DNA of 64,000 bases from Acidobacteriota bacterium (GCA_023389035.1 JAEWFC010000023.1:330062-394061), one strand, 5' to 3'. Shown: positions 34,020 to 43,440, numbered from the stretch's first letter. The notes: generated by a model not told the origin, from the sequence alone. Program-made: numbers and translations.

Positions 34020-34493
34020 TCGACCTGAAACGAGCGATCACCAGCTTGAGCGAGGATGGCGTTGAGTATGTGATCGTCGGCGGCGTAGCTATCAGCCTTC
34101 ACTCATCCGGCTACATCACGCAAGACCTTGACCTTTGTTATTCACGGTCGAACGATAATATTCGAAGGTTGTACACCATTTGCTCCCCGCCCTAGGCAGT
34201 TCCCAGCAGATCGACCGTATATTTTTGATGAGGCGACGCTAAGAAACGGAACGAACTTTACGTTCGAAACGACGATCGGCGATGTGGATCTCTTAGGTGA
34301 GGTAAAAGGACTTGGCGATTACACTAATGCACTCGCTAATTCACTCACATATGAGATCTATAGCACAGAAGTTAAGGCCTTGAATCTCTCCGCTCTCATC
34401 GATACGAAAACGGCCGCCGACCGACCAAAAGATCATTTGGTTTTGCCTGAATTGAAGGCACTTAAAGAAGCACTAGACCCCAACGAAGAATAG
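34016..34493 (+). pseudogene. Nucleotidyltransferase-fold protein (DUF6036-like), frameshifted
   Basis: The first frame from the ATG at 34016 gives the nucleotidyltransferase core, VEYVIVGGVAISLHSSGYIT then QDLDLCYSRSNDNIRRL, with an intact DxD. It then stops at 34195. The rest follows in the next frame: APRPRQFPADRPYIFDEATL, FETTIGDVDLLGEVKG and LIDTKTAADRPKDHLVLPEL, ending at 34493. Loss of one base near 34165-34180 would give one protein of about 158 residues. The frame change may be decay or a sequencing error. The partner gene upstream is intact. Confidence 0.75.
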
Positions 34494-34496
34494 TTC

Positions 34497-36806
34497 ATGA
34501 TCAATAAAACATTAGCTCCCTTATTCGTCACCTTTGTAGTTCTCTGCCTTTTTTTGGGCACGGATGCTCAAACACTCAGCGTGCGACAGATAATGTCGGA
34601 ACCATCGATCGCGGGTCAGCGTGTGTCAGGCGAGAAGCTTTCTCCCGACGGAGAGAAGGTCGTCTATTTGTGGAATGCGGAGGGCAAGCCGCGGTTGGAT
34701 CTTTATCTCGTTTCTACAAGCGGCGGTTCGCCCGAGAAGATCTTGAGCCCGGCGGAACTCCCGGTTCCGTACAGAACTCCGGATAAAGAGAACAAGCTCG
34801 ATTACGGAATTGAGGTACGGGATGACTTCGTGAAGGCACGCGAGAATCAGCTTGGGAATTTCGAGTGGTCGCCGGACTCAAGCAAGTTGGTCTTCAATTA
34901 CGGCGGCGATATATACCTTTTACCGATCGAGACAAAGAAGCCGCAGCGTTTGACGATCACCCAGTCGCCCGAAGCCGGAGGCCGTTTTCTTGATAACCAG
35001 CGAATAATGTACACACAGGGTGGCCATGTTTTTGTTATGCATTTGGATCGTCCATTGGTCGTGCAACTGACAAAGGAATCGAATCCGCAGGCGTTCAAAT
35101 CGGTCGGGGCTGTCACACCAAGCAAGGATGGCAGCAGGATCGCGTACGTTGTTTCGGACAGTTCGAAACAAAAGACGCTGGTCGTGCCGAATTATCTACC
35201 GGAATTGACCGCGGCTGGGAACATTCGCCGCGGATGGACGGAGCAGACCCTATTCGCAACGCTCACCGACGGCAGCCGTGACACGCCGTTCGAGATCAAG
35301 CTCCCGAAGCCTGAAGGTGTATCCAGTTTTCGCCGTATGGTCTGGGCCGCCGACAATCGATCGCTGATCGTCGATCGGCTCGATAAGGACACAAAACGCC
35401 GACAGCTTTTTTACGTTTACAACGTTGGTGCAAAGGACGAGAAAGTAATACTCGTGACCGAAGAAACCGACGACAAATGGCAGGCACCACTTTCGACGAT
35501 CTTCGAGCCAAACCCAAAAAACCCCGCACAGCTTTTCTTTGGCTCGGAACGCGACGGCTATAACCATCTCTACCTCGCGACGCTCGCCGCAGCCACTACC
35601 GCCGTCACCGACCCGAACGCACGAGTCGCCGAAGGCTCACCCGGATTTACCTCCAACGCACAGATCGAACAGCTCACAAAAGGAAATTGGCAGGTCGAAT
35701 GGGCAAAGTGGACAGGTGATTCCACGGAAGTAGTCTTCCTATCCACCAAGGATGGCTACACAGAACGTACGTTCAGTTCGATCTATATGCCTGACCGCAG
35801 TGTTCTTAACGTGGAGGGTGCCGGTTATGAAGGGATGCGGGGAAGTCCTCAAGTGAACGACGAATCTCAGCCAAATCTGCTTTATGAATTCTCCAAATGG
35901 GATCAGCCTGGCGAGTTGCATCTGGTCCGCGTCTGCCCGCGATGCCGGGGACTTTCATTCCCGAAAAAGTTGACCGAGACTGTCCCGTCGTCGTTTGCGG
36001 CCCGGAAATGGACCGTTCCGCAGTTCATCGAAATACCTTCACGCGACGGCAAGAAGATCCCGGCGAAGATCTATCTGCCGCCCGGTCATGATCCGAAGTC
36101 GAAGAAGAAATATCCGATGGCGATATTTGTTCACGGCGCGGGGTATTTGCAGAATGTGATCAACGGCTGGAACAACTATTACCGCGAGTTTATGTTCAAC
36201 GACATGCTGGCGAGGAAAGGCTATGTCGTGCTCGACATCGACTACCGCGGGTCGGCCGGTTACGGACGCGATTGGCGAACGGACGTTTACGATTTCCTCG
36301 GCGGCAAGGACTTCGATGACCACATTGATTCGATCGACCACATGGTCGCGAACTATGCGGTCGATCAAAAACGCGTCGGAGCGTACGGCGGCAGCTACGG
36401 CGGATTTATGGCAGGAATGCTCGCAATGCGTGCCCCGGAACGGATCGCGGCGGCTGCAGCGTTACGGCCGGTGTTCGACTGGAAAAACTATTTCGCCACG
36501 AATCCCGGCTACACGGCTCAGAGGCTCGGGTTCCCTGACAAGAACCCTGAGGCATACCGGCGCAGTTCGCCGATAAGCTATGCGGACAAGCTGGAGCGAC
36601 CGTTGCTTATATTGCACGGAATGGCCGACGACAACGTCCATGTGCAGGATTCCGTCCAGTTGATCGAGAAATTGATCCGCCTGAACAAAACGCAGTATTT
36701 CGAAGCGATGCTTTATCCGTCAGAAAACCATGGCTTCGTTCGCCCGGAAAGCTGGGCCGATGAATACGAACGAATCTTGGCCTTTTTCGAAAGACATTTG
36801 AATTGA
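34497..36806 (+). CDS. Exported S9-family peptidase (prolyl oligopeptidase / dipeptidyl peptidase type)
   Basis: The 769-residue protein has a signal peptide (ALFVTFVVLCLFLGTDAQ) and an N-terminal beta-propeller of TolB/WD40-like repeats (for example FEWSPDSSKLVFNYGGDIYL). An alpha/beta hydrolase domain follows, with catalytic Ser in GGSYGGFMAG near residue 632, Asp in GMADDNVHV near residue 710 and His in SENHGF near residue 743. It should cut peptides, possibly after proline, in the periplasm. A CPRC motif near residue 480 is unusual. It begins 3 bp after the broken nucleotidyltransferase gene. Confidence 0.9.
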   Translation: MINKTLAPLFVTFVVLCLFLGTDAQTLSVRQIMSEPSIAGQRVSGEKLSPDGEKVVYLWNAEGKPRLDLYLVSTSGGSPEKILSPAELPVPYRTPDKENKLDYGIEVRDDFVKARENQLGNFEWSPDSSKLVFNYGGDIYLLPIETKKPQRLTITQSPEAGGRFLDNQRIMYTQGGHVFVMHLDRPLVVQLTKESNPQAFKSVGAVTPSKDGSRIAYVVSDSSKQKTLVVPNYLPELTAAGNIRRGWTEQTLFATLTDGSRDTPFEIKLPKPEGVSSFRRMVWAADNRSLIVDRLDKDTKRRQLFYVYNVGAKDEKVILVTEETDDKWQAPLSTIFEPNPKNPAQLFFGSERDGYNHLYLATLAAATTAVTDPNARVAEGSPGFTSNAQIEQLTKGNWQVEWAKWTGDSTEVVFLSTKDGYTERTFSSIYMPDRSVLNVEGAGYEGMRGSPQVNDESQPNLLYEFSKWDQPGELHLVRVCPRCRGLSFPKKLTETVPSSFAARKWTVPQFIEIPSRDGKKIPAKIYLPPGHDPKSKKKYPMAIFVHGAGYLQNVINGWNNYYREFMFNDMLARKGYVVLDIDYRGSAGYGRDWRTDVYDFLGGKDFDDHIDSIDHMVANYAVDQKRVGAYGGSYGGFMAGMLAMRAPERIAAAAALRPVFDWKNYFATNPGYTAQRLGFPDKNPEAYRRSSPISYADKLERPLLILHGMADDNVHVQDSVQLIEKLIRLNKTQYFEAMLYPSENHGFVRPESWADEYERILAFFERHLN

Positions 36807-36840
36807 CCAAGCGTATGCGAGCGTCTTTTTTGATCGCTCA

Positions 36841-36869
36841 TTGCCTCGCATTCGCTGTTTAGGGATAAT
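36841..36869 (+). promoter_or_regulatory. Promoter of the nucleotide-sugar genes
   Basis: TTGCCT (36841-36846), a 17-bp spacer and GATAAT (36864-36869) lie 38 bp upstream of the decarboxylase start. Confidence 0.5.
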
Positions 36870-36906
36870 GGATTCCTTATTGGCTCGAGCCTAATCACAT
36901 TGATAT

Positions 36907-37863
36907 ATGAGGATCTTAGTTACCGGCGGCGCCGGATTTATCGGATCGCACCTGTGCGAACGACTGCTTGGCGAAGGCCACGAGGTTATTTGCCTCGATA
37001 ATTTTTTCACAGGCCGAAAGGCAAACGTAGCCCATCTGTTCGATAATCGAAGTTTTGAGCTGGTGCGGCATGACGTCACTGAGCCGATATTGCTCGAGGT
37101 AGACCAGATCTATAATCTCGCCTGCCCCGCGTCGCCGGTGCATTATCAGTACAACCCCGTTAAGACCGTAAAGACGAGCGTGATGGGCATGATAAATATG
37201 CTCGGAATGGCGAAGCGTGTTAAGGCGAGAATACTGCAGGCATCGACAAGCGAGGTTTACGGCGATCCTCTGACCCATCCGCAGACTGAAGACTATTGGG
37301 GAAACGTTAACCCGATCGGCCTGCGAAGCTGTTACGACGAGGGCAAACGTGTCGCCGAGACGCTGATGATGGACTATCATCGACAGAACGAAGTAGAGAC
37401 GCGGATAGTCCGTATTTTCAACACTTATGGCGAGCGAATGCTTGAGAATGACGGGCGTGTGGTCTCGAATTTTGTCGTACAGGCACTTCGCGGCGAGGAA
37501 TTGACCATTTACGGTGACGGCAATCAGACCCGTTCGTTCTGCTACGTCAGCGACCTTGTTGATGGGATAATCCGGCTAATGAATGCCGAGGGTGATGACA
37601 TCCATATGCCGGTGAATATAGGCAACCCGGGCGAATTCACGATGAACGATCTGGCGGAAGAGGTCGGCAAATGCATCGGCAGCGAGATTCGGGTCAAGCA
37701 TCTTCCGCTGCCGCAGGACGATCCCAAACAGCGACAGCCAAATATCGAACGTGCACAGAAATTACTAGGTTGGGAACCGAAAGTTCCTCTGGCAGACGGA
37801 CTAAAGAAAACAGTAGATTATTTCAGGGGCGTAACGGCGAAAGGTGCCGGTGCGCAGGTTTAA
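36907..37863 (+). CDS. UDP-glucuronate decarboxylase (UDP-xylose synthase)
   Basis: The 318-residue extended SDR enzyme converts UDP-glucuronate to UDP-xylose. It has the NAD site GGAGFIGSHL, NLACPASPVHYQYNPVKTVK, STSEVYGDP, and the catalytic Tyr-Lys in SCYDEGKRVAETLMMDYHR. NTYGERMLENDGRVVSNFV is characteristic of the UXS group. The ATG at 36907 lacks a ribosome site. A second epimerase gene follows 4 bp after the stop, so the two likely work in one nucleotide-sugar pathway for surface polysaccharide. Confidence 0.9.
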   Translation: MRILVTGGAGFIGSHLCERLLGEGHEVICLDNFFTGRKANVAHLFDNRSFELVRHDVTEPILLEVDQIYNLACPASPVHYQYNPVKTVKTSVMGMINMLGMAKRVKARILQASTSEVYGDPLTHPQTEDYWGNVNPIGLRSCYDEGKRVAETLMMDYHRQNEVETRIVRIFNTYGERMLENDGRVVSNFVVQALRGEELTIYGDGNQTRSFCYVSDLVDGIIRLMNAEGDDIHMPVNIGNPGEFTMNDLAEEVGKCIGSEIRVKHLPLPQDDPKQRQPNIERAQKLLGWEPKVPLADGLKKTVDYFRGVTAKGAGAQV

Positions 37864-37867
37864 TATT

Positions 37868-38854
37868 ATGAAGATCCTCATCACAGGCGGCGCCGGATTT
37901 GTCGGCAGCCATCTTTCAGACAAACTTATCGAACAGGGCCACGAGATAACGGTGATCGACGACCTGTCGACTGGCCGCTATGCAAACGTAGAGCATCTCG
38001 AAGGCAATAAGAACTTTCGGCTGATCATTGACACGGTTCTCAACGAGTCACTTATGGAAGACCTGATCCGTGATACCGATCGCGTTTACCATATGGCGAG
38101 TGCCGTGGGCGTTCGTCTTATCATGGAACAGCCTGTAAAAACTATCGAGACCATATTCCACGGTACTGACGTCATCCTGAAGTTCTGTTCACGTTACCGT
38201 AAGCGCGTGCTGATACCGAGCACCTCAGAGGTTTATGGAAAGGGTGCCAAGGTCCCGTTCAGCGAGGAAGATGACCTACTCACGGGTGCGACCGACAAAC
38301 ACCGCTGGGCGTACGCCTGTGCCAAGACATTGGATGAATTTCTCGCCCTCGCACATTTCAAAGAGACGCGTCTGCCGGTTGTTGTCGTTCGGCTTTTTAA
38401 CACAGTAGGTCCGCGGCAGACCGGTCAATACGGCATGGTCGTTCCTCGTTTTGTGCAGGCAGCACTGAAGAACGAACCGATCACGGTGTTTGGCGACGGT
38501 ACTCAGTCTAGATGTTTTGGCCATGTTCATGACGTCGTCGAAGGACTGGTAAAGCTCCTCGACGCTCCGGAATGTTTCGGTCAGGTCATCAACCTCGGCA
38601 ACAGCGAAGAGGTTTCGATAAACGGACTCGCGGAGAAGGCGATCGAACTTACAGGCAGTACCAGTACGATCAAGTATGTAAGCTACGACGAAGCGTACGG
38701 CGAAGGCTTTGAAGATATGCAGCGGCGTGTACCAAACCTTGAAAAAGCGGGGCGTTTGGTAGGTTACAAGCCAACCCGAACCCTCGAAAACATCATCAAT
38801 GATGTTGCGAACGAATTTCGTTCGACGGCTTCGGCGGCAGAAAAACATGCTTAG
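37868..38854 (+). CDS. NAD-dependent nucleotide-sugar epimerase/dehydratase
   Basis: The 328-residue extended SDR protein has GGAGFVGSHLSDKL, PSTSEVYGKG, the Tyr-Lys pair in RWAYACAKTLDEFLALAHFK, and RLFNTVGPRQTGQYGMVVPR. It is related to UDP-glucose 4-epimerases and UDP-glucuronate-modifying enzymes, and the precise substrate cannot be assigned. The ATG at 37868 follows the UXS-type gene by 4 bp. Its end overlaps the next gene by 8 bp. Confidence 0.85.
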   Translation: MKILITGGAGFVGSHLSDKLIEQGHEITVIDDLSTGRYANVEHLEGNKNFRLIIDTVLNESLMEDLIRDTDRVYHMASAVGVRLIMEQPVKTIETIFHGTDVILKFCSRYRKRVLIPSTSEVYGKGAKVPFSEEDDLLTGATDKHRWAYACAKTLDEFLALAHFKETRLPVVVVRLFNTVGPRQTGQYGMVVPRFVQAALKNEPITVFGDGTQSRCFGHVHDVVEGLVKLLDAPECFGQVINLGNSEEVSINGLAEKAIELTGSTSTIKYVSYDEAYGEGFEDMQRRVPNLEKAGRLVGYKPTRTLENIINDVANEFRSTASAAEKHA

Positions 38855-39491
38855 TTTTATCACGTGCAGTTTCAATAACAGGGCGGCAACCTTTTTAGGA
38901 TTCGCCGTCCTTTTCGTGTTTGTCGCCCAGTCCAGTGCTCAGACCGGCGGCGTAAAGGGTAAGGTTCGCGATCGAAGTGACCGAGGCATCGCCGGTGCGG
39001 TTGTTGAGGTTAGGCAAAACAACGAGGTTGTTAAATCCACACGGGCAAATTCGAAAGGCGAGTTTATTATCAGCGGACTAAAGAGCGGGAAATACAATGT
39101 TGCGTTCGATGCTGACGGTTACAGCACCGGCGTTCTATTTGCAGTCGAGGTCCGGGACGGGATCCGCGATCTAGGAAATCGTCTGATATTGAGTGTCGAC
39201 CCCGGCTCACTGGTAATGATCCGCGGCAGTGTGTTTTATCGTGAAGGCACGAGCGTCACCGGAGCAAAGGTCGATCTGGAAAGGATAGGCGAGAACGGTT
39301 CTGTAAAAAAGGTCGCTACGGTCTACACGAATATCAGCGGGGATTTCGCGTTTCGACAGCCGCAGGGCGGCGGAAAATATCGCGTAACTGCAAAGTTTAA
39401 GGGTGTTTCGGGTTCGAATGAGATCGTCGTCGACAACGCTGCGATCTACCGGACCGCCATCACTCTCGATGTCTCTCGAACCGAAAAGTAG
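38847..39491 (+). CDS. Exported carboxypeptidase-regulatory-like (Ig-fold) protein
   Basis: The 214-residue protein has a signal peptide (AATFLGFAVLFVFVAQSSAQ). Two beta-sandwich domains follow, of the CarboxypepD_reg type: GKVRDRSDRGIAGAVVEVRQ with GEFIISGLKSGKYNVAFDAD, then RGSVFYREGTSVTGAKVDLE with GDFAFRQPQGGGKYRVTAKF. Such domains act in adhesion or cell-surface assembly. It is coupled to the epimerase gene by an 8-bp overlap. Confidence 0.75.
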   Translation: MLSFITCSFNNRAATFLGFAVLFVFVAQSSAQTGGVKGKVRDRSDRGIAGAVVEVRQNNEVVKSTRANSKGEFIISGLKSGKYNVAFDADGYSTGVLFAVEVRDGIRDLGNRLILSVDPGSLVMIRGSVFYREGTSVTGAKVDLERIGENGSVKKVATVYTNISGDFAFRQPQGGGKYRVTAKFKGVSGSNEIVVDNAAIYRTAITLDVSRTEK

Positions 39492-39926
39492 CTAGTTGAT
39501 CGATTCAGAGACGTGGTCGGGTGCCTGCATCGCGTTGACCGTTCCTGCATCTGTTACTATCAGCGGGAACTCTTCCATCACTTCTGCATCCGCGATCGTT
39601 TGAACCCAGTACGTTCCCGCGTCGGGAAAGACGACGTTCACAAAAAAGCTCACGTTATCCGTAAATCCGCCCGGCGACAGATCGACCGCAGTCGGCTGCG
39701 ATGTTACGACCATGTTCGCCCGGTCGGGAGATAAGATCCTCACCTCGGTCTGATGACTGCCTTCGCCACGCCAATGGTTTATAACCGCAAACTTGATCAG
39801 AGACACCGGCAGGCGTTCGACCATTATGTTTTGAAAGATCCCCATCAATGAGATCTTGTTACCCATCTCGATGCGAACATCATCGCACATCAGGGTGTAA
39901 ACCAATTCTAACTTTTCGGTTTGCAT
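39492..39926 (-). CDS. DUF6941-like protein
   Basis: The 144-residue protein (TLMCDDVRIEMGNKISLMGI, FQNIMVERLPVSLIKFAVIN, SFFVNVVFPDAGTYWVQTIA) resembles a conserved uncharacterised family that I recall as DUF6941. The beta-rich sequence and YWVQ motif suggest an Ig-like or C2-like fold. It ends directly beside the plus-strand gene, with no gap. Confidence 0.65.
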   Translation of the reverse strand: MQTEKLELVYTLMCDDVRIEMGNKISLMGIFQNIMVERLPVSLIKFAVINHWRGEGSHQTEVRILSPDRANMVVTSQPTAVDLSPGGFTDNVSFFVNVVFPDAGTYWVQTIADAEVMEEFPLIVTDAGTVNAMQAPDHVSESIN

Positions 39927-40131
39927 TCTATACTTCCCTTAAACGTTCAATCGTATAGCCTTTCCATCCTTACAGCAGGTTGGGGCATGTCGGACGATTC
40001 GGAATTTCTTTTCAATTCAGAACACGAGGAGTATAATCAGAAATTACCCCCAGGTATCGTCTTTTATCGGCAGATCCGATGCCGTTTCAGCTGCCGCTGC
40101 CCGGCTTTTTAAAAGGGGCGGCAAATTGACC

Positions 40132-40392
40132 ATGCTTGTATATGTGCTTATCTGTCTTTGCCTCGCACTCGCCGGTGTTGCGGGCTTGCAGCTCACATAT
40201 ATGTTCTATCTTGACCGTCTCGACAGAGAGCGAAAGAAACGCCTTCATGAGCTCGAGCGACGATGTGTGAAGCTTTCAGACCGACTTGCCGCAGCTGAGG
40301 CTCGCATCGAGGAGCAAGAGATCCTTATTGACTCGTATCAGACTCTGCACGAAGCGGATGAGCACTGGGCGGACGTTTTGGACGAACGCTAG
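40132..40392 (+). CDS. Small membrane-anchored coiled-coil protein
   Basis: The 86-residue protein has one N-terminal helix (VYVLICLCLALAGVAGLQLT). A long charged helix follows (LDRERKKRLHELERRCVKLS, AAAEARIEEQEILIDSYQTL). An in-frame TTG at 40126 has better spacing from the GGGG ribosome site and may be the true start. No family is recognised. It ends 4 bp inside the convergent Smr gene. Confidence 0.55.
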   Translation: MLVYVLICLCLALAGVAGLQLTYMFYLDRLDRERKKRLHELERRCVKLSDRLAAAEARIEEQEILIDSYQTLHEADEHWADVLDER

Positions 40393-40688
40393 CCCGCGAT
40401 ATCAAGCTCGGCGATCGTCGCTCCCCATCCTCCGGAAAATTCATCACCTGTTCGAAATCTTTTCACAAAGGCGGTCTCACTCAAGATCTTTCTGACGGTT
40501 TCCCGCTGCACTCCGATCCCTTTTCCGTGAACTATCCTCACTATCGCAAATCCTTTCTTACGTGCCTCGTCAAGATACACCCGGGTCACCTTTGAAATGT
40601 CCTCGGGACGAAATCCGTGGAGGTCTATTGAGTCAGACACCTCGTAGTCGACCTCTTGTGGGATCGCATTAGAGTGATCCGCGTCCAT
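40389..40688 (-). CDS. Smr-domain protein
   Basis: The 99-residue protein is a stand-alone Smr domain: SIDLHGFRPEDISKVTRVYL and IVRIVHGKGIGVQRETVRKI. The DLHG and HGKG motifs are the nucleic-acid-binding and nuclease signature of MutS2 and Smr proteins. Its ATG comes immediately after the stop of the SH3 lipoprotein gene (TAGATG), so translation is probably coupled. Confidence 0.85.
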   Translation of the reverse strand: MDADHSNAIPQEVDYEVSDSIDLHGFRPEDISKVTRVYLDEARKKGFAIVRIVHGKGIGVQRETVRKILSETAFVKRFRTGDEFSGGWGATIAELDIAG

Positions 40689-41825
40689 CTATTTCTTTTC
40701 CTGGTAATATTGGGCTATATCCTCGGGCGGCGTAACGCGGACCCGATTCTTGTCGCGGTAAACCGCGAAGCGTTTCTCGTCCATACGGCCTTCCGGGTGG
40801 CGGATCTGGAGCGTTACCGTCTTATTATCACCGCTGCCCTCGACAGTCATCGGCAACATGCCCCAGACCTCGCCCGCTGAACGCCAGGCCATGTAATAGC
40901 TCTGATCGTATTTATCGAATGCGAAGACCACTATTCGGTCAAAGTCAGGCTCGACACCATCGATCGCTTTAACGACATTCGTGCGGGAAAGTACGATCCA
41001 ATTACCCGGTGTCGCCGAACGGTCAGATGTCACCGCTTTTCCTGCGGCATCTGTATCTAACCGCTGCCATGAAACGAACTTGCGATTATTTTCCTGGAAA
41101 AAAGCTATATCACTTGGAACCTGCAGTTCCACCTGTCTGCCGAACAGCCATCCCGCCGGCGCCGGTGAAACCGAGGGGTCAAGTCTGACCTGATACCAGA
41201 TGTCGTACTTTTCATCCAGCTTTTCAGGTTCACCAGCGAGCCTTGCTGCCTCTATCTCTTCGTTCTTCGTAGTAACCGGTTTCTTTGCCTCACCGGTCGC
41301 TGCGTCATCGACGTCCGAGACCTCGGCCTTAGGTACGAATTCCCAATCCATGATCTCGAAGTTCGCACCGCTGGCCAGCTTGAATAGTACATTCTCCGAG
41401 TTCAGTGCCGGATTGAGCCGAAGGTTTGAAGCCGCGCGAAGTTTCCCGGCAGCATGTGGAACGCGATTCTGAAATCCTTCAGCCAACTTCTGCGAGCTTT
41501 CAAGAACCTCATTAGTGATGACATGCTGGGCCTCGATCCAACCCTCGGTGTGGTCTTCGTCACGAGCGCGAACGCGGTACCAATTTACCCTTTCGAATTC
41601 GATCTGATCGAGCACGTCGAGCCTTTCGCCACGCTTAACCTCAAGGAGATCAGCAGCCACGACGGCATAGCTCGTCCGTATCTGCGCGGTCTTGGAGATC
41701 ACGGTAGCCGTATCCGTCAGGCCGACAGCCTTCGAAAATGTGTTAACTGTGGAATCCAGCAGACCGCAGCCTGACCCGGCCACCACCATGCTAACTACCA
41801 GAGATACTAAGAGAAAACGTTTCAT
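40689..41825 (-). CDS. Lipoprotein with SH3-like domains
   Basis: The 378-residue protein has a lipoprotein signal (LVSLVVSMVVAGSGCG, lipid on Cys20). Bacterial SH3-like segments follow (TAQIRTSYAVVAADLLEVKR, WYRVRARDEDHTEGWIEAQH, and a second set from NLRLNPALNSENVLFKLASG to WYQVRLDP). The C-terminal part is of unknown type. SH3b domains often bind peptidoglycan peptides. The start ATG follows directly on the stop of the M61-like gene. Confidence 0.75.
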   Translation of the reverse strand: MKRFLLVSLVVSMVVAGSGCGLLDSTVNTFSKAVGLTDTATVISKTAQIRTSYAVVAADLLEVKRGERLDVLDQIEFERVNWYRVRARDEDHTEGWIEAQHVITNEVLESSQKLAEGFQNRVPHAAGKLRAASNLRLNPALNSENVLFKLASGANFEIMDWEFVPKAEVSDVDDAATGEAKKPVTTKNEEIEAARLAGEPEKLDEKYDIWYQVRLDPSVSPAPAGWLFGRQVELQVPSDIAFFQENNRKFVSWQRLDTDAAGKAVTSDRSATPGNWIVLSRTNVVKAIDGVEPDFDRIVVFAFDKYDQSYYMAWRSAGEVWGMLPMTVEGSGDNKTVTLQIRHPEGRMDEKRFAVYRDKNRVRVTPPEDIAQYYQEKK

Positions 41826-43286
41826 TTACTTCGATCTGCGCGGAGATCTCCTCCAGTTATTATACCCCAACCTCTCTAGTATTGCCTTTTGCTTTTCGTT
41901 GGGTTTAGTGACTACCGTAAGCGACCCGCCGCGTTCCGGATCAGCTCGCAGGCCAGCAGCCAAAACGTTTGGCGTCCAATCGATCTGGCCTGCCGTTGTA
42001 GCATAACCAGCCAGGTTTGCGGGAACGACTTTAAGCAAAGCTGTCGAAGCATCAGCTCGCCCGGAGCCCGGCCCGTGTTTCACAAAAAGGGCTCGTAATA
42101 GGCCGGCAGTATCTCGTTTCCCACGCGATGCACTAAGAAGTTCGATATCGGTCAAAAAGGCTATAATCATTCCCCGTGCATACGTTGTCGTGTCCGCAGC
42201 GGAACTCCGGCCTGGTGGGCTGATGAGCGGCCGACGCGGTAACTGCCTGGCATCGATCTGATATGCCCGTGAAAGAGCGTCCAGGAAGTCATCAAATCGA
42301 ATCCGATTGACCTCAACCGCAAGGCGAAGTGAACGATACAATGCGAACCCTTCGTAGAACCAGGCGTAATCGCCGCTTAGGTTTAAGCTGTTAGGGATCC
42401 AAAGATGAAAAAGTTCGTGGCGCAGCTGTTCGTGCAGGCGCTGGACGGACTGCGTTCGAAAGGGCATATCGTTGGATACGATAGTTACAGAGCGCCCCCT
42501 GGTCTCTGCCACCCAAATACCTGCTGAATTTTCTATCGGCATCGATATGATCGCGATAACCGGTGACCCGATAGGCTCCGATCCGAACAATTTCGCATAG
42601 TCCGCATAAATTTTCGACGTATGATCGATGGCCTCCTCATCCACAAATTTCCATTCACCCGAGATCACCACATGCGGCGCTTTTTCTCCGGTCCCTGCGT
42701 AATGCCGAAGCGAGTCACCAACGTAGATCACTACATTCTGGACATCGTCGGCGACGACCGGGCCAGTGATCTCGCCGCCAGCGAAAAAGGCTTGCCAACC
42801 GGATGGTAGTTCGAGCGTCAGTCTCGCAGAGACCCTTCGGTCTTGAGTCCCGAACTGCGGCAAAAGGTCGTCAAGCATCAGAAGGCCCACGCCGCCCGCT
42901 ATCCAGCTTCCATGTGCGGCACCGGTTCTATTATCGAGAGAAGTTGAATCCACTCCATAAGCAAAAGATGTAATGTCGGAACTCGCGAGATACTCGCCGT
43001 CTATCAACTCACGGTACTCGATCAACCGGTCGGCCTCATCCATCATGCGGACATCGGTAATCCGCTTTGAACCAGGCAATTCATTCGCGCGGGATCGTAA
43101 AATGCCGAGATTACGCCGATTGTTGATCGTGGAATTCGGAGTAATGGCTCCAGTAACCTCGATCTTCGACGAGACCTTCAAAGTGACATCGAGATCTTGA
43201 GCGTTCGTTAATGTAAAGATTTGTAAAACCGCGAACGCGGCGAAAATAAATCTGTATAATGGCTTCTTAACAGGTGTCATCCGCAT
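41826..43286 (-). CDS. Exported gluzincin metallopeptidase (M61/M1-like)
   Basis: The 486-residue protein has a signal peptide (YRFIFAAFAVLQIFTLTNAQ). A zinc site HELFH lies near residue 290, followed about 24 residues later by YAWFYEGFALY, whose Glu should be the third ligand. This is the layout of gluzincins such as M61 glycyl aminopeptidases. Unlike full M61 enzymes, no C-terminal PDZ domain is evident. It heads a three-gene unit with the SH3 lipoprotein and the Smr protein. The three coding regions abut exactly, stop codon to start codon. Confidence 0.75.
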   Translation of the reverse strand: MRMTPVKKPLYRFIFAAFAVLQIFTLTNAQDLDVTLKVSSKIEVTGAITPNSTINNRRNLGILRSRANELPGSKRITDVRMMDEADRLIEYRELIDGEYLASSDITSFAYGVDSTSLDNRTGAAHGSWIAGGVGLLMLDDLLPQFGTQDRRVSARLTLELPSGWQAFFAGGEITGPVVADDVQNVVIYVGDSLRHYAGTGEKAPHVVISGEWKFVDEEAIDHTSKIYADYAKLFGSEPIGSPVIAIISMPIENSAGIWVAETRGRSVTIVSNDMPFRTQSVQRLHEQLRHELFHLWIPNSLNLSGDYAWFYEGFALYRSLRLAVEVNRIRFDDFLDALSRAYQIDARQLPRRPLISPPGRSSAADTTTYARGMIIAFLTDIELLSASRGKRDTAGLLRALFVKHGPGSGRADASTALLKVVPANLAGYATTAGQIDWTPNVLAAGLRADPERGGSLTVVTKPNEKQKAILERLGYNNWRRSPRRSK

Positions 43287-43335
43287 CTCTAAACTAACAA
43301 GCCGGGCGGTAAATGAAAACGATTAGGACGTTTTT

Positions 43336-43413
43336 ATGAGTCTCATCAAGATTGTAGTCTATGCTCTCGCTTTTATCTTGAGCCTGCTGTTTCTCGGGCG
43401 TTTTTTCTTGTAA
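43336..43413 (+). CDS. Possible 25-residue membrane peptide
   Basis: A 25-codon frame encodes one hydrophobic helix (IKIVVYALAFILSLLFLGRF) with a lysine near the N-terminus. AGGACG lies five bases upstream of the ATG. It lies in the 273-bp gap between the divergent M61-like gene and purH, and a strong terminator follows at 43508. It resembles the single-helix small proteins that modulate membrane complexes. Expression is unproven. Confidence 0.4.
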   Translation: MSLIKIVVYALAFILSLLFLGRFFL

Positions 43414-43440
43414 ACAGCAAAGGGTCGGAGTGCAAGTAGT

